From NCBI RefSeq assembly GCF_023634655.1, contig NZ_JAMKMS010000020.1, positions 1 to 64,000 on the forward strand: a DNA stretch of 64,000 bases. Reading direction: 5' to 3'. A program made the translations under genes and the position numbers. Below are positions 36,077 through 43,512 of this stretch, piece after piece; within the stretch, counting starts at the first letter, position 1, and every line of letters starts with the position of its first letter. Source of the DNA: Vibrio methylphosphonaticus (GTDB lineage Bacteria > Pseudomonadota > Gammaproteobacteria > Enterobacterales > Vibrionaceae). The notes beneath the pieces are model-generated. The model was not told the DNA's origin and searched no databases. It saw nothing but the letters and a program-made list of their open reading frames with translations.

Positions 36077-36096
36077 GATAGGTATTTCTACCTATC
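36077..36096 (-). promoter_or_regulatory. Stem-loop between EIIB and EIIC genes
   Basis: GATAGGTA-TTTC-TACCTATC is a perfect 8-bp stem in the 125-bp gap. The gap is unusually long for an operon, so partial termination or RNA cleavage here may set the ratio of the early genes (PFK, EIIB) to EIIC. Confidence 0.6.
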
Positions 36097-36140
36097 TATA
36101 TCTATTATTCAGCAGTAAGAAAAAGGTGTTTTTCTAGGTA

Positions 36141-36431
36141 TTACTTATCTAAAAATCTTGATATTGCTTGCTCCATTTCTACAGAGTCCGTGAATTTTTG
36201 GATGGTGACTACCTTCGCTGCATCTTCAACGCTAGCGCCACCTTTAATAGCATCAGAGAAAGTGCCGGAAGTAATAATCATGTCAGGTTTTAACGACAGT
36301 ACCTCAGACACAGTGGTATGGCCTAAATTAAAATCAATCCCCATTTTTTCAAGGATAGGCTTAGCCGTCATTTCCAAAGCAAAGCTAGAACCTAAACCAC
36401 AACCGCATACACACATTATATTCATTGTCAT
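36141..36431 (-). CDS. PTS EIIB component (UlaB-like)
   Basis: A 96-residue Rossmann-like EIIB. The active-site P-loop has the phosphocysteine in MCVCGCGLGSSFALEM. The body, PDMIITSGTFSDAIKGG, matches lactose/ascorbate-type EIIB. GGAAGGA lies eight bases before the ATG. Several Cys cluster around the active site (CVCGC), more than usual, so which is phosphorylated should be judged by alignment. It hands phosphate to the incoming sugar on EIIC. Confidence 0.9.
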   Translation of the reverse strand: MTMNIMCVCGCGLGSSFALEMTAKPILEKMGIDFNLGHTTVSEVLSLKPDMIITSGTFSDAIKGGASVEDAAKVVTIQKFTDSVEMEQAISRFLDK

Positions 36432-36472
36432 TTACTTATTCCTTCCGTTCACTAATTTGTTTTATTGTTTAA

Positions 36473-37456
36473 TTACCAAACCATGCCCAATTGCTGTGCT
36501 AATTTGAAATAATGCCCATCTTTATCAACGATACGACTCTCAACGCTACCTAAATCTAGTGGTATAGGGTTATTTGAGGAATTGATGATAATCACCTTGT
36601 TCGCCATACCACTTTGAATGCATCGTACTACTTCCGCAGCTGCTATCGTGCCTTGATAAATTTCTTCAGTTGTTGGTTCTCCGCTTCGCAAGCCGAAACC
36701 CAACGTGGTTTTACGCATACGAATACCCACCTTTGGCTCTAGCTCTTGACTCAGAGTATCAATAGCACCTTGGAATCCAGGTGAATACTCCTTTGTATAA
36801 CTCTCAGCACAAAGAATTACGACACTATTCTGCATCGCCAGTTTTTCTTGAATTTTTGTCGCTAGCTCATCTACAGGTATTTGATGCTCCGGTATTAAAG
36901 CGATATCCGCATTAGATTTAATTGCAGATTGTAAAGTTAACTCGCCAGAGTAAGCACCCAAAACTTCGACTAGAAAAACGCGATTCGCTAAGGCTCTACC
37001 TGTATTTCTCAGTTTGGAAACTTCTCTCATAACCTGCTCACAAGCAGTAGAGAAGCCGATGGTATGAGCGGAACCAGCGATGTCATTATCCACAGTCATT
37101 CCTACGCCAAAGCAATTGACTCCATAGTCACTTAATGCATTCATAAACCGCATTGAACCATCGCCTCCCGCGCAGATCAAAGCATCTACTTTGCTCTTGT
37201 GTAGATGAGCTGCAATGGCGGCGTACTCTTCAGGATTGAGGTGACGCGATGTTCTACCGGATGAAATTACGGGCATTGGCGATAAGCTGTAATCAGCTAA
37301 ATCTCGAAAACTAATCTCTTTCTTATTATCCGACAGTAGACCATTAACGCCTCCGTTATAGATAACAATCTCAGAGTTTGACATCTTCGCAACTTGATAG
37401 ATGAAGTTGTTCACTCCAACTGCATCACCACCACTGACCACTATTCCTAACTTCAT
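36473..37456 (-). CDS. Phosphofructokinase-like sugar kinase, non-canonical active site
   Basis: A 327-residue ATP-PFK-family protein. The ATP site GGDGS (about 97-101) and the catalytic Asp in TVDND (about 121-125) are kept, and Gly in GGDG indicates ATP rather than pyrophosphate as donor. Differences from PfkA include GGDAVGVN for GGDAPGMN at the start and EVLGAYSG for the usual EVMGRxxG, which loses an active-site Arg. LGFGLRSGEP replaces the QRGGSP loop but keeps the Arg. It is therefore likely to phosphorylate a sugar phosphate other than fructose-6-phosphate. It is the first gene of the operon. Confidence 0.85.
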   Translation of the reverse strand: MKLGIVVSGGDAVGVNNFIYQVAKMSNSEIVIYNGGVNGLLSDNKKEISFRDLADYSLSPMPVISSGRTSRHLNPEEYAAIAAHLHKSKVDALICAGGDGSMRFMNALSDYGVNCFGVGMTVDNDIAGSAHTIGFSTACEQVMREVSKLRNTGRALANRVFLVEVLGAYSGELTLQSAIKSNADIALIPEHQIPVDELATKIQEKLAMQNSVVILCAESYTKEYSPGFQGAIDTLSQELEPKVGIRMRKTTLGFGLRSGEPTTEEIYQGTIAAAEVVRCIQSGMANKVIIINSSNNPIPLDLGSVESRIVDKDGHYFKLAQQLGMVW

Positions 37457-38198
37457 TTACAGATTCACTCACCGCTTATTTGATGAGCTAAGTATTATGG
37501 TTTAAAGGAAAACAAACCGTGATACATCTATCATTTATGCGTTGGTTTTATGGTTCAAAATATTTCAATGCGATTGAAGTCCAACCAAAAGTGAGGTGGT
37601 TATCACGTTTTTTGGTTTGAATGTTAAATTTATTAACATTTGATGGTGAAATTAGTAGACCGAGATCTTATTTTTCAGAAGAGTGTTAAATAATTGTATT
37701 AGCGTAACCAAGTCCATTTTTTGAACAATAATGTGAAAGACTTCAAATTTTAATTGTGGTCGACTAGTGGTCCCCATTCAATAGTTAGAAAATTAGTGTG
37801 ATCTAGAGCCAACAGTGATGTGTCATAATATAACTTCGTCGACAATCTCATCACTTAGATGAGGATAATCATCTTCCCTATTTTGATAAATAAAAGAAAG
37901 AATGCTTTAAGGTAATAAACACTTCTATATACTTGATTATATTTCTGGTATGCGTATGTCGGTTTTTATAAACTTTATTCAAGAAGGTCAAAAGGTATTA
38001 AGTTCTAAGAGGGAAGGTGAACAATTATAAAACAATAGGCATATAAATGTATCGATAGTAACTTAAGTGCTAATTTAATAAGTCTATTTATGCCAAAAAA
38101 TCATTACCGTAAATTATTTAACAAAAATAGTTATTTATAATTCAGGCAACAACTCCTTCGCCATCATTTTGGAAGCTGGCCAATTATGGCTAACTATT
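37457..38198. other. AT-rich non-coding stretch of about 740 bp
   Basis: It holds the promoter side of the PTS operon on its left. I see no ORF with a ribosome site on either strand, no transposase similarity and no clear -35/-10 pair. The base composition is notably more AT-rich than the genes around it. Confidence 0.5.
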
Positions 38199-38271
38199 CG
38201 TCTGGATTGAGGCTGGAAAGGATTCGTTGATTGATTTCAACGGGTAAATGAATCACGTCATTTTTCAGCAC
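38199..38271 (-). pseudogene. MarR gene fragment (C-terminal part)
   Basis: About 73 bp match the intact marR at 42363-42435 in the same orientation, with roughly 12 differences. Both encode LKN-[DE]-VIHLPVE-[IV]-NQ followed by ILSSLNPDE. Upstream of the match the reading frame carries unrelated sequence without a helix-turn-helix. It is a relic of a related MarR gene, and the pair brackets the LacI-ManD-Gfo/Idh cassette. Confidence 0.75.
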
Positions 38272-38330
38272 TCGTATTACCGGAGATATGTATACCGCGA
38301 TCTTTCTAAGTTCAATACGTAAAGCTGTCC

Positions 38331-38359
38331 CCCTCGTCACATTGCACTTGCGACGAGGG
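38331..38359 (-). terminator. Stem-loop downstream of the LacI-type gene
   Basis: CCCTCGTC and GACGAGGG (38331-38338 and 38352-38359) form a perfect 8-bp stem with a 13-nt loop just past the regulator's stop codon. There is no T-run, so terminator function is uncertain. Confidence 0.45.
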
Positions 38360-38420
38360 AAGGCTACCACAACGTTAAGATGATCAAACCACCTAATTTG
38401 TCCACTGCTCTTGAACGACA

Positions 38421-39446
38421 CTATGGAGTGCTTTCGCTCTCTATTTTTGCACAGGATTCTCGCTTAATCAGCGTACATGCCACAATGCTGCGTTGTAGTT
38501 CAGTATGTTTACCCATTATCGCTTCAATAGTGAGTTTCGCGGTTTCTAATCCTATTTGATGCGCATCTTGTTTGATGGTGGAAACGGGCACTTTAAAAAG
38601 ATCAACCATAGGGATTTCGTCGAAACCTAACAGTGACACTTCTTCCGGTATCGAAACGTTGGCTTTGTTTAAGGACAGGAGGAGGTCAGTGGTTATGGCT
38701 AAATGTTGTGAGAAAATAGCCGTCGGTGGGTTTTCACCACGAATTAGATCGATGGGCGAATATTGGAATCCACTTTCTCTGTCCCAAAGCTGTACGAAAT
38801 CTGGATTCACTTTGATGCCGTGTTTGTCTAATGCGTCGAGATACCCTTGATAGCGCGCTTTTCTTGAATAACTGCTGCCAAAATCTTGTGCGAAAAAGGC
38901 GATATTTCTGTGACCGAGTTCAATGAGATATTCTGTCGCCTGGCATGCCGCATGTTGATAGTCAGATAACACCATATGACTTTCGCAATCGGAATACTCA
39001 AGTTGGAATTGGACAACGGGCAGTTTGTTTTGAATAAACTGATTGATGAGTGCTGAGTTTAAACCCGAAGAAGTGATGATGATGCCATCAACGCACATCT
39101 GCTGTAATGACAGTAATGCTCGTTTTTCTGCGTCTGCATCAAAATCACTGTTATAGATCAATACGTTGTAATCATGTTTTTTACAGTAATCATCGATCCC
39201 TCTTAGGACTCGGCTGGTGTTATAGCCCGCGACATCGCGTACAACAACACCAATAGTTTTGGTTTTTTCTACTTTTAGACTTCGAGCTATAGGGTTAGGA
39301 ACATAGTTAAGCGTCTCGATTGCTGATTTGATTTTTTGTTTTGTTTCAGCAGACATATGACCAAAACGACCATTTAGATATTGTGATACGGTACTTTTTG
39401 ATACTCCCGCGTGTGTCGCAACATCCACTATTCTTACTTTCTTCAT
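38421..39446 (-). CDS. LacI-family transcriptional regulator
   Basis: A 341-residue LacI/GalR protein. The helix-turn-helix is at residues 5-30 (IVDVATHAGVSKSTVSQYLN), with a hinge region IARSLKVEKTKTIGVVVRD and a sugar-binding core (LSDYQHAACQATEYLIELGH, LLGFDEIPMVDLFKVPVST). YVPNPIARSL, with Ala in the minor-groove hinge helix, fits palindromes with a central CG. Three such palindromes lie in the 155-bp gap to the divergent dehydratase gene, so it very probably represses that operon and itself. The inducer is probably a sugar acid. Confidence 0.93.
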   Translation of the reverse strand: MKKVRIVDVATHAGVSKSTVSQYLNGRFGHMSAETKQKIKSAIETLNYVPNPIARSLKVEKTKTIGVVVRDVAGYNTSRVLRGIDDYCKKHDYNVLIYNSDFDADAEKRALLSLQQMCVDGIIITSSGLNSALINQFIQNKLPVVQFQLEYSDCESHMVLSDYQHAACQATEYLIELGHRNIAFFAQDFGSSYSRKARYQGYLDALDKHGIKVNPDFVQLWDRESGFQYSPIDLIRGENPPTAIFSQHLAITTDLLLSLNKANVSIPEEVSLLGFDEIPMVDLFKVPVSTIKQDAHQIGLETAKLTIEAIMGKHTELQRSIVACTLIKRESCAKIESESTP

Positions 39447-39521
39447 ACAGGCTTCTTAAAAACGTTAACTGGATCAAAATAGGATCGTTGACATTGTATC
39501 TTCAGTTTTAGAAGATAACAA

Positions 39522-39561
39522 GTAAACCGATTTACCAAACCGATTTACTAAATCGTTTTAC
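39522..39561. promoter_or_regulatory. Three abutting LacI-type operators
   Basis: GTAAACCGATTTAC (39522-39535), CCAAACCGATTTAC (39535-39548) and CTAAATCGTTTTAC (39548-39561) are variants of the palindrome GTAAAYCGRTTTAC. Each shares its last base with the next, so they are spaced exactly 13 bp. They lie between the divergent LacI and ManD-type genes. Confidence 0.8.
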
Positions 39562-39601
39562 TCAATAAGTTTGGTCGTTAACTTTTTACGAGAGACCCGA
39601 A

Positions 39602-40819
39602 ATGAAAATTGAAGATATCAAAATATTTGTGACAAACCCTGGTCGCAACTTTGTCACAGTAAAAGTGATCACGGATGAGGGCGTTTACGGCTTGGGTGAT
39701 GCAACTGTCAATGGAAGAGAGTTAGCGGTCGCTACGTATTTGGAAGAGCACGTAAAGCCATGTTTAATTGGTCGTGATGCCCATGGCATTGAAGACATTT
39801 GGCAATACTTATACATGGGTGTGTACTGGCGTCGAGGTCCAATTACGATGGCTGCTATTGCCGCCATTGATATGGCTCTGTGGGATATTAAAGGGAAGGT
39901 GGCAGGTCTGCCAGTTTACCAGCTTCTCGGAGGGAAATGTCGTGATGGTGTTGGCTTGTATGCCCATGCTAATGGTGAAACGATTGAAGACACGCTAGAC
40001 AAAGCCGAGCAGTGTATAGAACAAGGATTTAAGGCGGTTCGTCTTCAATCTGCGATTCCTGGCTTGTCGGAAACGTACGGGGTACTAGGTGATAAAAAAG
40101 ATTACTTCGAACTGCAGGGTAATCGACCATTGCCGCCAGAGCAGCAGTGGTCAACAAGTAAGTACTTTCAGCTAGTTCCTGAACTGTTTGCTCAAGCAAA
40201 AGAACGTTTTGGTAATAGAGCTGAATTTCTTCATGACACTCACAGTCGACTTACGCCGATTGAATCTGCCAGACTGGGAAAAATGCTTGAACCCTATAAT
40301 CTGCTGTTCCTTGAAGATGCGTCTATTGCTGAAAATCAAGAGAATTATAAGCTTATTCGTCATCACACTACGACGCCTTTGGCATTAGGGGAGACGTATA
40401 ACACGATCTGGGACTGTAAAGATCTTATCCAAAATCAGTGGATAGATTATGTACGTACCGCAGCGACGCATGCTGGTGGTATCACGGGGATGAAGAAGAT
40501 AGCCGATTTCGCTGCAGTTTATAACGTGCGTACTGCGCCACATGGTGCTCCTGATTTATCGCCTATCTGTTTTGTCGCGCATATGCACTTGAATATCTCT
40601 ACACACAACTTTGGCATCCAAGAATTTGTTGGATTTGGCAATGAAGAGTGTCAATCAATTTTCAAGCACGATATGAAATTAGAGAACGGCATGATCCTTG
40701 TGAGTGATGCGCCAGGACTGGGTATTGAATTTGATGAAAATGAAGCGGAAAAATACACCTATAAACGCTCCTATTTACCTGTTAGCCGTTTAGAGGACGG
40801 TACGCTTTGGCATTGGTAA
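39602..40819 (+). CDS. Mannonate dehydratase-type enolase superfamily enzyme (ManD/RspA subgroup)
   Basis: The 405-residue length and sequence match the ManD subgroup. The N-terminal capping domain (MKIEDIKIFVTNPGRNFVTV, YMGVYWRRGPITMAAIAAID) precedes the barrel, which has LHDTHSRLTP (a metal ligand), FLEDAS and LALGETYNT (ligands two and three). The catalytic His lies in TAPHGAPDLSP. Members dehydrate D-mannonate and sometimes D-gluconate to 2-keto-3-deoxygluconate, and others have almost no activity. This protein has Ala after HG, where others have Pro. It is the first gene of a two-gene unit under the LacI regulator. The true substrate is unproven. Confidence 0.88.
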   Translation: MKIEDIKIFVTNPGRNFVTVKVITDEGVYGLGDATVNGRELAVATYLEEHVKPCLIGRDAHGIEDIWQYLYMGVYWRRGPITMAAIAAIDMALWDIKGKVAGLPVYQLLGGKCRDGVGLYAHANGETIEDTLDKAEQCIEQGFKAVRLQSAIPGLSETYGVLGDKKDYFELQGNRPLPPEQQWSTSKYFQLVPELFAQAKERFGNRAEFLHDTHSRLTPIESARLGKMLEPYNLLFLEDASIAENQENYKLIRHHTTTPLALGETYNTIWDCKDLIQNQWIDYVRTAATHAGGITGMKKIADFAAVYNVRTAPHGAPDLSPICFVAHMHLNISTHNFGIQEFVGFGNEECQSIFKHDMKLENGMILVSDAPGLGIEFDENEAEKYTYKRSYLPVSRLEDGTLWHW

Positions 40820-40914
40820 CGCATCCTGTGAAGTAAAGCCGTCGCCAGTTAAGAGTCAAATAAGATTGGCAAATAGCGACATAGTGAAACAATCGTAAAA
40901 ATTTGGAACTCGAC

Positions 40915-42048
40915 ATGAAAAAAACAGTATTAGTATTTGGAACCGGATTTGCTGGCCAAGGTCATGCTAAAGCATTTAGAGATGCGGGCGCAGAAGTGGT
41001 AGGCATCGTTGGAAGAACGGAACATGTGGTCACTGAAGTGGCTGAAAAAATGGCGATACCATACTCAGGAACCAATTGGGGATTGGCGCTTGAGATATGT
41101 AAGCCTGATATTGTCTCTATTGCAACCCCGGGAGGGGCGCACGTTGAGGCAATTAAAGAGGCGATAGCGTTTGGTTGCCATGTATTCTGTGATAAACCAC
41201 TGACCGAGAGCGGTGAAACAGCATTAGAAATCTATCAGTTGGCGGAAGAAAAAGGAGTGAAGACCGCCTTTGCGTCAAGCTTCCGGTATATGCCTGAAAT
41301 TATGCATGCGAAGAAACTGGTGGCTGAAGGGTTGATAGGTGAACCAACTGAAGTGGAATGCATTTCTCATTTCAATCTAGATCGTCATATACCGTTTGGT
41401 TGGTCTCATCGTTCGGAAGCGGGCGGTGGGCGGTTAAATAATAACTTTACTCACTTGTTATCCATTGTCACCTCTGTTGTTGGGGAGAATATTCTCTCTA
41501 TTAATGGTGAAGTCCGTAATGACATGCCTAAAGCACCCGTTGTCGATGGAGTGCATAATTTTATGGAACGCCGAAATTTTATTCCAAATGACATCGATGA
41601 CCCGAATTTAGAGTGGCGAGATTGTGATGTTGAGTGGTCTTACACGGTGCTGGCCCAAATCGAAAGCCGAATTCCAGCCGCTCAACCAGTTTCTGTCTTA
41701 TTCAAACATGGCGGGTTAACCCCCCGTTTTAGTGATGACCATATCGTTTTCCATGGCACCAAAGGGTCGATTTATATCAAAGGACACTACGGTAGTGGTC
41801 CACTTTATTTGTGGAGCAATGGGGAGTGGAACGAAGTGTCATTGCCTAGTGAGATCAATGAACAGCTACCAAACATTGAATGTGAAACGCAGCGAAGCTG
41901 GACTCATTTGGCTACGGAGTTTGTAAAAGACATAAGTGGTGTAAAAGTAGAACCTTATCAGACGTTTGAGGCAGGCTGCAGGTATCAATTAATCATTGAT
42001 TTGATTAGGAAAAATGATCGTTGGGTAGATGTGACTGATTTGCTTTAG
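40915..42048 (+). CDS. Gfo/Idh/MocA-family NAD(P)-dependent oxidoreductase
   Basis: ATG 40915 gives 377 residues with GGA seven bases upstream (an in-frame TTG at 40903 is less likely). The N-terminal Rossmann fold shows VLVFGTGFAGQGHAKAFRDA and the family's catalytic Lys motif CDKPLTESGE. The C-terminal alpha/beta domain holds WSHRSEAGGGRLNNNFTHLL, with His in the usual catalytic region. It oxidises or reduces a sugar, cyclitol or sugar acid with NAD(P). It is paired with the ManD-type dehydratase, so it probably works one step before or after it. Confidence 0.9.
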   Translation: MKKTVLVFGTGFAGQGHAKAFRDAGAEVVGIVGRTEHVVTEVAEKMAIPYSGTNWGLALEICKPDIVSIATPGGAHVEAIKEAIAFGCHVFCDKPLTESGETALEIYQLAEEKGVKTAFASSFRYMPEIMHAKKLVAEGLIGEPTEVECISHFNLDRHIPFGWSHRSEAGGGRLNNNFTHLLSIVTSVVGENILSINGEVRNDMPKAPVVDGVHNFMERRNFIPNDIDDPNLEWRDCDVEWSYTVLAQIESRIPAAQPVSVLFKHGGLTPRFSDDHIVFHGTKGSIYIKGHYGSGPLYLWSNGEWNEVSLPSEINEQLPNIECETQRSWTHLATEFVKDISGVKVEPYQTFEAGCRYQLIIDLIRKNDRWVDVTDLL

Positions 42049-42072
42049 TGCCAAATATATAGATTGATGTGA

Positions 42073-42183
42073 GGTGTATGGAGACCAGTCGTCTTTTTAC
42101 TCAGTGCGGGGGTGGTGTTCTTTATAGGTAGAGTGGCGTGGAAAAGTCCCGATAACGCTCTATTAGAAAGATTAAAGCTGTGA
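42073..42183 (+). pseudogene. Possible relic of a membrane-protein C-terminus
   Basis: After a stop at 42070 the frame stays open for about 36 codons with no start codon. It reads VWRPVVFLLSAGVVFFIG then RVAWKSPDNALLERLKL before TGA. One membrane segment followed by a short polar tail looks like the end of a transporter. No family is recognised and chance is possible. Confidence 0.3.
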
Positions 42184-42213
42184 CCGCCTAGTTTCCGCAT
42201 GGTGAATGATGAT

Positions 42214-42240
42214 GTGGCCTCCCATAATTTGGGAGGCCAC
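42214..42240. terminator. GC-rich stem-loop between the oxidoreductase and marR genes
   Basis: GTGGCCTCCC (42214-42223) and GGGAGGCCAC (42231-42240) are perfect arms around ATAATTT, lying between convergent genes. There is no long T-run on either strand, so it may be a bidirectional but weak terminator. Confidence 0.6.
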
Positions 42241-42312
42241 ATTGTTATGATCTTACCAAGGATTTAGCCGTTAAATTTCAGCGGCTTAAGATTAGCGACT
42301 TAAGATGAGCTT

Positions 42313-42741
42313 CTAAACCTGAGCGACCATTTTCTGCAGCAGACCAATCATGGTTTTTTGCTCATCAGGATTGAGGCTGGAAAGGATCTGTTGATTCACT
42401 TCAACTGGCAAGTGAATCACTTCATTTTTCAGTGCTCGACCTTCAGCCGTGAGAAAGATCCGAAACGAACGGCGGCTTTCTGGATCGGCTTGTCGTTCAA
42501 CCAAACCGAGTGTTTCAAGCTTGTCGAGTGTTCGTGTTGTTGTCGAACTTTCTACTTTTGAGGTTTGAGCGATTTCTCGCTGTGTCATCCCTTCCTTTTC
42601 CCATAAACACATCAAGGTTGGCCACAACGCTAGTGTTAGCCCTTTTTCTTTTAAGCGTTTATCAAATTCCTTTGACGCGTGATTGGCCACGACATTTAAT
42701 AGCCAGCCAAAGCTCGCTTGGCGCTCGAATTTATGTTCCAT
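42313..42741 (-). CDS. MarR-family transcriptional regulator
   Basis: A 142-residue winged-helix protein. The recognition region is GMTQREIAQTSKVESSTTTRTLDKLETLGLVERQ and the wing is DPESRRSFRIFLTAEGR, with dimerisation helices at both ends. It follows the cytochrome b561 gene by three bases in one leftward operon. A 50-bp palindrome lies upstream of that operon and of the divergent cytochrome c gene, so autorepression plus control of both directions is likely. The ligand is unknown. A related fragment lies at 38199. Confidence 0.9.
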   Translation of the reverse strand: MEHKFERQASFGWLLNVVANHASKEFDKRLKEKGLTLALWPTLMCLWEKEGMTQREIAQTSKVESSTTTRTLDKLETLGLVERQADPESRRSFRIFLTAEGRALKNEVIHLPVEVNQQILSSLNPDEQKTMIGLLQKMVAQV

Positions 42742-42743
42742 GT

Positions 42744-43388
42744 TTACACCATTGAAATTGCAACTATTGCCATAGTAACTAATGATGACGCGATTAGCAC
42801 GACTAATGCGCGACGACTACTGACGATGTTAGGTTGTGAGATTAAGTGATTAGCTGCGAACTGTTGGTAGCCAGAAAGCATCGCCCACAGTAAGGGTTTA
42901 GCACGAAGCTTGTAAATTAAGACGGCGCCCACGTGCACGACAATGAGAAGTGGCAGCAGATCCACTAGCAGTAAATGTATCTGTTCTGCGCCGGCATAAA
43001 CGATGTCAGGTAGTTCTATTCCTACAGTGACTAACCCATCAAACATACCTGCGAGAATCATGCCCGTGACGCATTGTATTAACAGGCTAGCGAGCAGGGT
43101 GAATACCATCCAGCTCCCCAGTGGGTTATGACCAAGTTGCGGATAGCGTCCCGTTTTTAGATAAGCCCACACTTTACGTGGCGAGGCCATAAACTGACGA
43201 AATAGACTGGTTTCGCTTCCTACTATTCCCCAACTAATTCGCCAAGTGATTAGAGTAAACAGTACCAGCCCTAATTGTAGGTGAGGACCGTTTCCAGAGA
43301 AGCCAGTGACCAGTAACCCGATGAACACTATCGCTTGGGTCCAGTGGTAGAGGCGTGTCGCTAAATCCCATACTTTGATTTTCTTCAT
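42744..43388 (-). CDS. Cytochrome b561-family membrane protein
   Basis: A 214-residue integral membrane protein with four to five hydrophobic segments. Candidate heme His occur in WDLATRLYHWTQAIVF (first helix), EQIHLLLVDLL and LIVVHVGAVLIYKL (later helices). KVWAYLKTGRYPQLGHNPLGSW is typical of Ni/Fe-hydrogenase-type b561 subunits (CybB/HyaC-like). It passes electrons between the quinone pool and a periplasmic partner, here most likely the cytochrome c encoded divergently. It is co-transcribed with marR. Confidence 0.88.
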   Translation of the reverse strand: MKKIKVWDLATRLYHWTQAIVFIGLLVTGFSGNGPHLQLGLVLFTLITWRISWGIVGSETSLFRQFMASPRKVWAYLKTGRYPQLGHNPLGSWMVFTLLASLLIQCVTGMILAGMFDGLVTVGIELPDIVYAGAEQIHLLLVDLLPLLIVVHVGAVLIYKLRAKPLLWAMLSGYQQFAANHLISQPNIVSSRRALVVLIASSLVTMAIVAISMV

Positions 43389-43416
43389 TTTTTTATCTCA
43401 TTCGTAAAAACTTCAA

Positions 43417-43466
43417 TTAATTTACACAACAATAGTTGCACATGCAACTGTTGTTGTGTAAATTAA
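43417..43466. promoter_or_regulatory. 50-bp near-perfect palindrome between divergent cytochrome genes
   Basis: Arms of 24 bp (43417-43440 and 43443-43466) differ at one position around a 2-bp centre. The middle 16 bases are AGTTGCACATGCAACT, a MarR-like dyad. The outer arms repeat TTTACACAAC and GTTGTGTAAA. It covers the presumed promoters of both operons and is the obvious target of the adjacent MarR protein. Confidence 0.8.
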
Positions 43467-43512
43467 TGTTCAAGCGATGAGGAAAACTCACATGATGAAC
43501 AGGAGAATGAAG

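Noticed and set aside
37790..37830. CRP-like half site (TGTGATCTAGA) in the gap upstream of the PTS operon
   Set aside because: The right half does not match (GCCAA), and it lies over 300 bp from the PTS start, so support is too weak.
38194..38421. Treating the 75-codon frame as a real gene
   Set aside because: Only its last third resembles MarR, it has no helix-turn-helix, and it starts inside unrelated sequence.
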